Part shown: positions 19,400 through 26,678 of the stretch, piece by piece
How positions within the stretch are numbered: position 1 is the first letter of the stretch
Layout: the number at the start of each line of letters is the position of its first letter
NCBI GenBank assembly: GCA_029259915.1
Contig: JAJDED010000020.1
Span: forward strand, 124,001-188,000
From: Planctomycetota bacterium
GTDB lineage: Bacteria > Planctomycetota > Planctomycetia > Pirellulales > Lacipirellulaceae
Length of the DNA: 64,000 bases
Direction: 5' to 3'
Notes under the pieces: generated by a model
Told to the model about the DNA's origin: nothing
Databases searched by the model: none
Seen by the model: only the letters and a program-made list of their open reading frames with translations
Translations under genes and position numbers: made by a program

Positions 19400-20683
19400 T
19401 CACGCGATCCGCTCCAAGATCAACGGTCTGACTTCGGACTGCTCGTCAGAAAGTTCGATAGCGCTGAGTAGTTTGTCGCGGCCGGCGTTGGCGACTTCTG
19501 GCGGAGCGAATAGTCGTGCCAATGGTTGGCCCGCTTCGACGCGGTCGCCAAGGCGGACTTGCATTTCAAATCCTGTCGAAAGGTCCAACACGTCGCCCAG
19601 TTGTTGCCGACCGCCGCGCATGGCGATCACGGCTTCGCCGAGTCGTTCGGCATTGATCGCCGATACAAAACCGGCGCGTGGCGTGACGACTTCGCTTTCC
19701 GGAGCAACGGGGCGCGCCGCTTCGAGGTCGCCACCCTGGGCGGCGACCATCTGGGCGAATTTCTCGCGGGCTGCGCCGTTGTCGATCGTTTGCTGTAAAG
19801 TCGCACGGGCCTGGTCGAGAGTGTCGGCCTGTTTGGTGGAGACAAGCAACTCCGCACCGAGCGCCAGCGTCACTTCCATCAGGTCTGCTGGGCCACGACC
19901 TTCCAATGCGGCGACCGATTCGTCGACTTCCACTGCATTGCCGACCATACGCCCAAGTGGCTGATTCATGTCGGTGAGCAGGGCCGTGGTGCCGACACCC
20001 ATCCGTTTGCCCGTGTTGACCATCGACTCGGCAAGCTCGCGTGCCAAGGCTTCGGTTTTCATGAACGCACCGCTGCCGAATTTTACGTCGAGTACCAGGG
20101 CATCCAATCCTTCGGCCAGTTTTTTACTCATAATACTGCCGGTAATCAGTGGAATCGAAGGAACCGTGGCCGTCACATCGCGCAGCGCATAGAGCTTGCG
20201 GTCCGCTGGAACAAGGTCGGCGGTGGCCCCGCTGATCACGCAACCCACGGAGTCGACCACTTGGCGCATCTCGTCCATCGACAGATCGGTGCGGAATCCG
20301 GGGATCGATTCCAGCTTGTCCAGCGTGCCACCCGTAGCGCCTAGGCCGCGGCCAGAGATCATCGGCACCTGCAGGTCGCAACAGGCGAGCATGGGAGCCA
20401 GGGGGAGCGAAACTTTGTCGCCGATGCCACCGGTAGAATGTTTGTCGACCTTGGGCAGACCGCCATCGGGCCAGCTAAAGGTAGCGCCGGAGGCGAGCAT
20501 GTTGTCGGTCAGCGCGGCAATCTCCGCCGTACTCATTCCCTGCAAGTAAATGGCCATCGCCAGCGCCGACATTTGGTAGTCGGGAATCTCACCAGAAGCA
20601 TAATCCGTGATAAAATGACCGATTTCCTCGGCGGTGAGTTCTTCGCCGTCACGTTTTTTGGCAATAGTCCAAACAGGATTCAT
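19400..20683 (-). CDS. deoA: thymidine / pyrimidine-nucleoside phosphorylase
   Basis: A 427-residue phosphorylase that splits thymidine or deoxyuridine into base and deoxyribose-1-phosphate. Family signatures are DKHSTGGIGDKVSLPLAPM near residue 82, and SGRGLGATGGTLDKLESIPG near 111. The C-terminal domain has GFVSAINAERLGEAV. The start MNPVWTIAKKRDGEEL is typical; an upstream TTG extension is rejected. It lies 10 bases after the second purine nucleoside phosphorylase and supplies substrate for the BMC aldolase after a mutase step. Confidence 0.95.
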   Translation of the reverse strand: MNPVWTIAKKRDGEELTAEEIGHFITDYASGEIPDYQMSALAMAIYLQGMSTAEIAALTDNMLASGATFSWPDGGLPKVDKHSTGGIGDKVSLPLAPMLACCDLQVPMISGRGLGATGGTLDKLESIPGFRTDLSMDEMRQVVDSVGCVISGATADLVPADRKLYALRDVTATVPSIPLITGSIMSKKLAEGLDALVLDVKFGSGAFMKTEALARELAESMVNTGKRMGVGTTALLTDMNQPLGRMVGNAVEVDESVAALEGRGPADLMEVTLALGAELLVSTKQADTLDQARATLQQTIDNGAAREKFAQMVAAQGGDLEAARPVAPESEVVTPRAGFVSAINAERLGEAVIAMRGGRQQLGDVLDLSTGFEMQVRLGDRVEAGQPLARLFAPPEVANAGRDKLLSAIELSDEQSEVRPLILERIA

Positions 20684-20693
20684 GAAACAATGC

Positions 20694-21527
20694 CTAATCT
20701 TTCGCGGGTAAACTTTCCACAACTCCACGTACAATTTTCAAGAGCTTGTCCGCCGCGGTGGCGGCTGCGGCAAGCACATCCTCTCCGGTGGTTTCGCTTA
20801 GTGCATCTGGCGAGCAAACATTAGTAATCGTCGAGAGCCCCAACACACGCATTCCCGCGTGACGTGCAGCAAGCACTTCGGGGACCGTCGACATGCCTAC
20901 GGCATCGGCACCAAGCGTGCGAGCCATCCGGTACTCGGCCCGCGTTTCGTAAGTGGGCCCTAACATGGCTACGTAGACGCCTTGACGCAGCACGAAATTT
21001 TCGCTGCGGGCAATCTCGGCGGCCAATTGCATCCAGTCGGCATCGTAAGGGGCGGACATATCCGGAAACCTGGGCCCGAGTTGATCGTCGTTCACTCCCA
21101 CCAGCGGATTAGCAAACATCAAATTGATTTGGTCTTCGATCAACATCACATCGCCCACTTGGTATCGCGGATTCACTCCCCCCGCGGCATTGGAAACCAC
21201 CAGGTTCTCCGCTCCCAGCGCTCGCATCAGTCTCACCGGCAACGAAGCCTGCTGTGGCGAATGGCCTTCGTAGAGATGAAACCGTCCTTGAAACGCGATC
21301 ACCGGCACGTCGCCCAGAGAACCACACACAAGTTGCCCACGGTGCCCCAATGCCGAGGCACGCGGGAAGTGAGGGATTTCTGCATAATCGATCTCCGCTT
21401 CGATCGAAATTTCGTTGGCCAATCCCCCCAGTCCCGAGCCAAGAATGATGCCCGCGCGTGGCGTGCCATTCCACTGCTTGCGGACCGCGTCGGCGGCAGA
21501 TTCGATTTGCGAGGCTAGTTGCAACAT
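20694..21527 (-). CDS. purine nucleoside phosphorylase, copy 2
   Basis: A 277-residue trimeric-type purine nucleoside phosphorylase (PunA/DeoD-II family) releasing base and (deoxy)ribose-1-phosphate. It shows IILGSGLGGLANEI near residue 25, FPRASALGHRGQLVCG near 57, VVSNAAGGVNPRYQVGDVML near 115 and TYETRAEYRMARTLGADAVG near 198. The start MLQLASQIESAADAV matches its tandem twin; an upstream extension is rejected. It begins four bases after the twin's stop. Confidence 0.93.
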   Translation of the reverse strand: MLQLASQIESAADAVRKQWNGTPRAGIILGSGLGGLANEISIEAEIDYAEIPHFPRASALGHRGQLVCGSLGDVPVIAFQGRFHLYEGHSPQQASLPVRLMRALGAENLVVSNAAGGVNPRYQVGDVMLIEDQINLMFANPLVGVNDDQLGPRFPDMSAPYDADWMQLAAEIARSENFVLRQGVYVAMLGPTYETRAEYRMARTLGADAVGMSTVPEVLAARHAGMRVLGLSTITNVCSPDALSETTGEDVLAAAATAADKLLKIVRGVVESLPAKD

Positions 21528-21531
21528 GCGA

Positions 21532-22365
21532 TTAACTCCGCTCCGCTTCGTGTGCCAACACACCCAATAACAGCGCCCGCAGTTTCGGTTCCGCACCATT
21601 CGCCACAGCAATAATCTCTTCGACAACTGCCGGCTTGAGCGAATCGGGCAGGCACATGTCGGTCACTACCGAAAGGCCAAAGGTGCGCATCCCGCTATGC
21701 ACCGCCACAATCACTTCGGGAACCGTCGACATGCCGACGACGTCGGCACCAATCAAACGCAGAAAACGATACTCGGCACGAGTTTCTAAATTCGGCCCCG
21801 TCACTGCCACCATCACGCCCCGATGCGCGACAAAGTTTTCTCGGCGTGCGATCTCCAGACCGAGATCGATCAGTTCAGGCGTGTAAGGAGCCGACATGTC
21901 GGGAAACCTGGGGCCCAGGCGATCGTCGTTCACCCCAACCAGCGGGTTGTCTCCCATCAGATTGATTTGGTCGTCGATAATCATGATGTCGCCCGGCTTG
22001 TAGTGCGGATTCATGCCGCCCACCGCGTGCGTGACGAGCAGTGTGTTTGCACCGAGCGCTTTCATCACCCGCACGGGCAACGTGATGTGCTTGAGCGGAT
22101 AGCCCTCGTACTGATGGAATCGCCCTTCCATCGCAACAATCGGCACGCCCTGCAATCGACCGCAAACCAATCGCCCACGATGTCCGACGGCTGTGGAATT
22201 CTGAAAGTGCGGGATCTCTTCGTAATCGATCGCAACAGGCGACTCGATTTGCTCCGCCAAATTGCCCAAACCGGTTCCCAAAATAATCCCCGCAACCGGC
22301 GTTTCTTTCCAATGTTTTTTAATCGCCGCCGCGGCTTCTTCAATCTGATCGTACAATTCCAGCAT
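21532..22365 (-). CDS. purine nucleoside phosphorylase, copy 1
   Basis: Also 277 residues and co-linear with the following copy: IILGTGLGNLAEQI, FQNSTAVGHRGRLVCG, LVTHAVGGMNPHYKPGDIMI and NLETRAEYRFLRLIGADVVG. Differences in the base-side region (VTHAVGG here, VSNAAGG in the twin) suggest different base or sugar preference, for example guanine versus adenine/hypoxanthine nucleosides. It begins 141 bases downstream of the pentamer gene. Confidence 0.93.
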   Translation of the reverse strand: MLELYDQIEEAAAAIKKHWKETPVAGIILGTGLGNLAEQIESPVAIDYEEIPHFQNSTAVGHRGRLVCGRLQGVPIVAMEGRFHQYEGYPLKHITLPVRVMKALGANTLLVTHAVGGMNPHYKPGDIMIIDDQINLMGDNPLVGVNDDRLGPRFPDMSAPYTPELIDLGLEIARRENFVAHRGVMVAVTGPNLETRAEYRFLRLIGADVVGMSTVPEVIVAVHSGMRTFGLSVVTDMCLPDSLKPAVVEEIIAVANGAEPKLRALLLGVLAHEAERS

Positions 22366-22506
22366 CGAATCACATCCTTCGAGAAGACATATTTTGAGAG
22401 GTTGCCATGCGAAGAACACACGGTAACAAGCCCCTCCACCATATCTGCTGAAAAGGCCGAGAGCAACGGGCCGAAGAAGCGTACAAGCAAGAGTTGCGGT
22501 GATCCC

Positions 22507-22776
22507 TTAGGCGAGATGCATCTCGTCGACGACTCCCACCACCACGGAGCGTATCGGGGCTTTCGTATCCCGCAAGATTTGTCGGGCGCCGTTGCCTTCG
22601 TCCAGTACCAACACGCGCTGCCCGACGCCGGCGTCCACCGCGGCGACGGCAATTAGATACCCACCCGTCGGGGTTCCCAGTTCATCGAGTCGATCGATCA
22701 CAAGCAATCGCCGCTTGGTGTACGCGGGGTGATTGATCGTGGCAACAATATCGCCAACTACCTGACCGACAAACAT
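22507..22776 (-). CDS. BMC pentamer (BMC-P, EutN/CcmL family) 1
   Basis: An 89-residue EutN/CcmL-type vertex protein of a microcompartment shell. Beta-barrel hallmarks: MFVGQVVGDIVATINHPAY at the start, RLLVIDRLDELGTPTGGYLI, then AAVDAGVGQRVLVLDEGNGA, with VGVVDEMHLA at the end. Five copies cap each vertex. It lies three bases after the next pentamer gene in transcription order. Confidence 0.93.
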   Translation of the reverse strand: MFVGQVVGDIVATINHPAYTKRRLLVIDRLDELGTPTGGYLIAVAAVDAGVGQRVLVLDEGNGARQILRDTKAPIRSVVVGVVDEMHLA

Positions 22777-22779
22777 GGC

Positions 22780-23067
22780 TTAGTCCCCCACCGCTTCGTC
22801 GGAAAGGTTGACGTCGTCGACGATGCCGATAATCGTGTGATCGACAGGCACAAACGTCACGGCAAGCGCCATCGCCGCCTCGCGTCCGCCCTCGTAGTAG
22901 ACCAGTTCATTAGGCCCAGCCATGGAGGTGGAATCGGCACAAACGATTGTCTCGCCGACAGCTTGGCCCGATTTGGTCAGAGGTTGGACCACTAGCATGG
23001 GCACGCCTTCGAGACCTTCGTAAGTTTCACAGGCGACAAGCGTTCCCACAACTTTTCCTAACAACAT
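22780..23067 (-). CDS. BMC pentamer (BMC-P) 2
   Basis: A 95-residue vertex protein: MLLGKVVGTLVACETYEGLE at the start, MLVVQPLTKSGQAVGETIVC, then STSMAGPNELVYYEGGREA and HTIIGIVDDVNLSDEAVGD. Sequence distance from the other two pentamers suggests distinct roles rather than recent copies. It lies 15 bases after the trimer gene. Confidence 0.93.
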   Translation of the reverse strand: MLLGKVVGTLVACETYEGLEGVPMLVVQPLTKSGQAVGETIVCADSTSMAGPNELVYYEGGREAAMALAVTFVPVDHTIIGIVDDVNLSDEAVGD

Positions 23068-23082
23068 GGCATTCTCCAGAGA

Positions 23083-23682
23083 TTAATCGCCCAAGTTGTT
23101 AGCGCTAGTGTGGAAAAATCGGGTCGAATGTCCCAAACGATCTGCAAATTGCGGATGCACGTTCGAGATGATCGAATGACAGAGGGTTCCCTCTCTGCCT
23201 GCAAGAGCTTGTTGGGCGGTCTCGAAGGCCGCTTCGACATCGGTAAGCGTGCCGCCCAAAATCGCAACGCCCCGTCCGCCAAGCCCATTGGCCAATCGTA
23301 TTTCGGCAACTTCGGCCAGTGCGCCCTTGGCGGCAGCATCGGTTGCTCGTATGACTGCCGCGGTGGTTGAAGTTTCCAGCACGACAAGAGATTCGTACGT
23401 GTCGAAGTTGGACGACGTGTTCATTGCTGCGAGCACTTGGGGATGCACATCGGGAAGCAGCACTTCGTCGAGAATTTCACCATCCGCCACTTGCATCGCC
23501 TCGCGATAGCTTTCCTCAACTTCGGCAGTTCCGCCCCCGACGAGGATCAGGTACTTCCCCGGCTGAACCGTTCCTGCTTGCAATAAATCGATCGGCGCAC
23601 GCTTGACCATTTTGTCCGCAACAAACGCCCCGGCAGCAATGCTTCTAAATTCGATCAGCGCAATAGCAGGAAAGTGTTTCAT
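23083..23682 (-). CDS. BMC trimer (BMC-T, PduT-like, two BMC domains)
   Basis: A 199-residue shell protein with two BMC domains. Domain 1 is residues ~5-90: AIALIEFRSIAAGAFVADKM, then LLQAGTVQPGKYLILVGG. Domain 2 is ~98-185: SLVVLETSTTAAVIRATDAA, then RLANGLGGRGVAILGG. Three copies make a pseudohexamer. The pore loops contain no Cys, so the iron-sulfur pore known in PduT is not expected. ATGA overlap with the aldehyde dehydrogenase stop shows coupled translation. Confidence 0.9.
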   Translation of the reverse strand: MKHFPAIALIEFRSIAAGAFVADKMVKRAPIDLLQAGTVQPGKYLILVGGGTAEVEESYREAMQVADGEILDEVLLPDVHPQVLAAMNTSSNFDTYESLVVLETSTTAAVIRATDAAAKGALAEVAEIRLANGLGGRGVAILGGTLTDVEAAFETAQQALAGREGTLCHSIISNVHPQFADRLGHSTRFFHTSANNLGD

Positions 23683-25127
23683 ACAATCCGAAAGTGGTCA
23701 AAAACTACGCAACGACGCAAGCGAGAAAATGTGCGAGCGTCGGTCATGCCTTCCCCCGTGGGCGAGGCAATCGTGAACGACGTACACCCTTCGCCCCCAT
23801 TCCCCAGACCCGCGTAACACGGTGCGTTCTTCACAAAAATACTGCAGTTGATCAACTTGGCCATACGGGACAGGTTGTCGATATTTCTGGAGTGCATCAC
23901 CGCGGTATGCCGGCGTCCACCTTCGGCAAGGACCGCTAAATCGATGGCTTCATTGGCATCCCTCACACGCACCACGGGCATGATCGGCATCATCTGTTCT
24001 GTCCACACGAGCGGATGGTCGACACCGACTTCGATCACCGCCAGCCGCAGATCTTCTGGCACGTTCATGCCGATTTTCTGCAGAATGAGTCCTGCGTTTT
24101 TGCCGATCAAATCGCGGTTGATTTTGGCTGACTGACGTGGGCCATGCACCTCGGTAAAGATGAGGTTTTCCAGCTGTCGGGTTTGCGACTGCGTGAGAAT
24201 TGCCGCGCCAGAGTTTCGCATTGCTCCGAGTAATTTGTCCGCAATGCCACCGACGGCGATCGTTTCTTTTTCGTCGGTGCAGATGACGTTGTTGTCGAAC
24301 GACGCACCCAGCACGATGTCGCGGCCCGCCTGATCGATGTCGGCAGTTTCGTCAACGACAATCGGCGGATTGCCGGGGCCGGCGCAGATGGCCCGTTTGC
24401 CGCTTTTCATGGCAGCATCGACCACGCCCGCTCCGCCGGTGACCACCACCAAACGAATACCGGGATGCACCATCAATGCTTGCGCTGTTTCGACGGTAGG
24501 CTCTGCGAGTGTTGTCACCAGATTCGGCGGACCGCCCACCTCGACGATGGCATGATTCAATAGATCGACGCAGTGAATCGAGCACGCCTTTGCCGAAGGA
24601 TGGACATTAAAAACAACGGAATTGCCGGCCGCCACCATCGAAATAGTGTTATTGATGATCGTTGCCGTCGGATTTGTGCAGGGGGTAATCGAACCAATCA
24701 CGCCGAACGGCGCCTTTTCGAACAGCGACAAACCGCCGTCGCCCGTTTTCACCTCCGCTTGCAACACTTCCGTGCCTGGCGTTTTTTTGGCGACCAGACG
24801 GTTTTTGATGATCTTGTCTTCATAACGGCCCAACCCCGTTTCGCTGTGGGCGGCAAAAGCGAGCGATTCGCTTTCTTGCAATATGACGTGACGGATGTTG
24901 GCAATTATTTCGTCACGTTTGGACAACGAAAGCTGATCGAGCGATTCGAACGCGGCTTGCGCAGCTCGAACGGCAGCATCAAGATTATCGAAAACCCCCA
25001 GCTTTTGTCGGTTGCTGTGGGGCTCGCTAAAAGCACCGGCCGGTGTTTGCCCACTACCGCCAGTCGGCATACGCCGCAAGAATTCCCGGGCGATAGAATC
25101 GATTTGTTGATTGGAGAGCTTTGACAC
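23679..25127 (-). CDS. CoA-acylating aldehyde dehydrogenase (EutE/PduP-type), BMC cargo
   Basis: A 482-residue dehydrogenase that turns an aldehyde (here probably acetaldehyde) into acyl-CoA with NAD. The catalytic Cys is in ASFDNNVICTDEKE, near residue 283; GSITPCTNPTATIINN near 145 and CAGPGNPPIVVDETADI near 248 are family marks. Residues 1-20 (MSKLSNQQIDSIAREFLRRM) form an amphipathic helix followed by a Gly/Ser/Pro linker, which is the form of BMC encapsulation peptides. It uses acetaldehyde from the DeoC fusion, if the proposed route is right. Confidence 0.93.
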   Translation of the reverse strand: MSKLSNQQIDSIAREFLRRMPTGGSGQTPAGAFSEPHSNRQKLGVFDNLDAAVRAAQAAFESLDQLSLSKRDEIIANIRHVILQESESLAFAAHSETGLGRYEDKIIKNRLVAKKTPGTEVLQAEVKTGDGGLSLFEKAPFGVIGSITPCTNPTATIINNTISMVAAGNSVVFNVHPSAKACSIHCVDLLNHAIVEVGGPPNLVTTLAEPTVETAQALMVHPGIRLVVVTGGAGVVDAAMKSGKRAICAGPGNPPIVVDETADIDQAGRDIVLGASFDNNVICTDEKETIAVGGIADKLLGAMRNSGAAILTQSQTRQLENLIFTEVHGPRQSAKINRDLIGKNAGLILQKIGMNVPEDLRLAVIEVGVDHPLVWTEQMMPIMPVVRVRDANEAIDLAVLAEGGRRHTAVMHSRNIDNLSRMAKLINCSIFVKNAPCYAGLGNGGEGCTSFTIASPTGEGMTDARTFSRLRRCVVFDHFRIV

Positions 25128-25172
25128 AGATAGGGTCCCAAAAAAATTACTCGCACTTACCCCAGATTTTTC

Positions 25173-25293
25173 ACCGCGGAGGCACGGAGGACACGGAGAC
25201 GGGAAAGAATTTATGATTTATCACGTGTTGGAATATTTGTTCATCAATCAGCAATCATAAATCCAAACTCAGAGTTCTCCGTGGCTCCGTGGT
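25173..25293. repeat. ACGGAG-type inverted repeat inside the BMC block
   Basis: The left arm is ACCGCGGAGGCACGGAGGAC with ACGGAGA following; the right arm is TCTCCGTGGCTCCGTGGTTA. They are roughly inverted, about 70 bases apart. It lies in the 187-base gap between a pentamer gene and the aldehyde dehydrogenase and may split the block into two transcripts or stabilise mRNA ends. Confidence 0.55.
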
Positions 25294-25314
25294 TAATCTC
25301 GTGAGGCACGCAGG

Positions 25315-25614
25315 TTAACTGTCTTCGCTTTTGAGGTATTTCGTTTCTCCTTCGACTTCCCACTGGTCGACGATTGCCATGATCACCGCATCGACAGGCC
25401 GATTTTCCGTAGCGATCGTTTGTCGCGCAGAACTGCCTGTGGCGTAAAGGATCATTTCGCCCAGTCCTGCGCCAACCGCGTCGGCAGCAACCACCACCGC
25501 CCCGGATTCCTCGCCCTTGGCATTTACCGGACGACACAGCATAAAGCGCAGGCCTTCCAGGGCAGGCTCTTTTTGCGTCGAGACAACGGTCCCAATCACT
25601 TTGGCAATCAACAT
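25315..25614 (-). CDS. BMC pentamer (BMC-P) 3
   Basis: A 99-residue vertex protein: MLIAKVIGTVVSTQKEPALE at the start, FMLCRPVNAKGEESGAVVV, then AVGAGLGEMILYATGSSARQ and VIMAIVDQWEVEG. It has a longer charged tail (TKYLKSEDS) than the other two pentamers. It follows the hexamer gene by 33 bases. Confidence 0.93.
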   Translation of the reverse strand: MLIAKVIGTVVSTQKEPALEGLRFMLCRPVNAKGEESGAVVVAADAVGAGLGEMILYATGSSARQTIATENRPVDAVIMAIVDQWEVEGETKYLKSEDS

Positions 25615-25647
25615 GGCACGAACCCTCCGCTGCTCGGTGAGCAGAGT

Positions 25648-25947
25648 TTACTTTTTCTTGGGGGCATCGTCGCCTCGTCCCAATGGCAACACCGAATCGA
25701 CATTGGTGTGTGGACGGGCAATTACGTGCGTGGCGACGATTTCGCCAACGCGCGAACCAGCAGCCTGACCCGCATCGCAAGCGGCCTTCACCGCAGCCAC
25801 GTCGCCTCGAATCACGGCTGTCACATAACCACCGCCTGTTTTCTCGTAACTCACCAATTCGACTTTGGCAGCTTTTACCATCGCGTCGGCCGCTTCGACC
25901 ATCGTGGGGAAACTGCGGCATTCAATCAATCCTAAGGCTTCAGACAT
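25648..25947 (-). CDS. BMC hexamer shell protein (BMC-H)
   Basis: A 99-residue single-domain BMC protein, the main facet tile. [20 protein letters not shown] is the first helix region; [20 protein letters not shown] holds the pore loop (KTGGG); [20 protein letters not shown] is the C-terminal half. A short basic tail (APKKK) follows. It is the only hexamer gene in the block, so other tiles must come from the two trimers or from elsewhere in the genome. Confidence 0.95.
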   Translation of the reverse strand: MSEALGLIECRSFPTMVEAADAMVKAAKVELVSYEKTGGGYVTAVIRGDVAAVKAACDAGQAAGSRVGEIVATHVIARPHTNVDSVLPLGRGDDAPKKK

Positions 25948-26034
25948 AGCGATTCATCTCCGTGGATAAGGGTGGGTCTTTTTTAGCGAGTTTTTAAAGT
26001 GCTAATCAGGTTTATTGTTGTTTTGTGGCAGTTG

Positions 26035-26661
26035 TTACTTATTCGACTTTCCCGTGACGCCTTCAATAGCGGCCATCGCAGCGCGGTAGCCGACTTCGAT
26101 GTCGCGTTCTTCCCCGCCCAGAAATAGTCGACCGAAGCTGCCAAAAACGCGTACCTCTAAAATGTTGATGTCTGCCGCCTTTTCCGCCTCGTTCGCAGCC
26201 AAAGCCGCATAGCCGGCCGGCTCGACTTCCATGATGTAAAGCGTTTGCCCAGCGATAATCATGTTGCCGTGCCGCATGCGGTTGATCAGTTGCGTCTGAT
26301 GATCGTCGACGCGGCGGATCACCTGGCTGGAAGCGATGGTTGGCCTAGTGCGATCGTCTTCGGTCAGCTCAAGTGCGTCCAAAATAGCTTGCCCCGCCTG
26401 GCGCACATCAGCTTGCGATTCGGAATGGATCTCCAGCATGCCGTACAAACGCTCGACGATCTGCATGCCAGGTTTTACTTGAGTGCTTTTCAGTGCGATG
26501 TCGGTGACGCGATTGATTTCGATTCCAGGAGAGATTTCTACATACAAGCTTGCCATCCCAGCCACCGGCAGAAAACCTTGGGCTACCGTCCCTAGGAAGG
26601 CTGCATATTGCGCCTGGATATTGTCTAAAAAGACGTAGGTTCTCAGATCGACTTCCGCCAT
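26035..26661 (-). CDS. BMC trimer, CcmP/CsoS1D-like (double-stacking type)
   Basis: A 208-residue two-domain shell protein. It strongly recalls carboxysomal CcmP/CsoS1[21 protein letters not shown] at the start, [20 protein letters not shown] near 40, [16 protein letters not shown] near 67 with the Glu-Arg pair that gates the pore in that family, and [20 protein letters not shown] near 174. That family forms stacked trimers with a gated pore, which would admit large substrates such as sugar phosphates. It lies 17 bases after the RpiB-DeoC gene. Confidence 0.93.
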   Translation of the reverse strand: MAEVDLRTYVFLDNIQAQYAAFLGTVAQGFLPVAGMASLYVEISPGIEINRVTDIALKSTQVKPGMQIVERLYGMLEIHSESQADVRQAGQAILDALELTEDDRTRPTIASSQVIRRVDDHQTQLINRMRHGNMIIAGQTLYIMEVEPAGYAALAANEAEKAADINILEVRVFGSFGRLFLGGEERDIEVGYRAAMAAIEGVTGKSNK

Positions 26662-26678
26662 GGTATTTTCTCGTTTGG

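Noticed and set aside
23083-23682. Iron-sulfur pore in the PduT-like trimer
   Set aside because: The pore loops (QAGTVQPGK and ANGLGGRG) contain no Cys.
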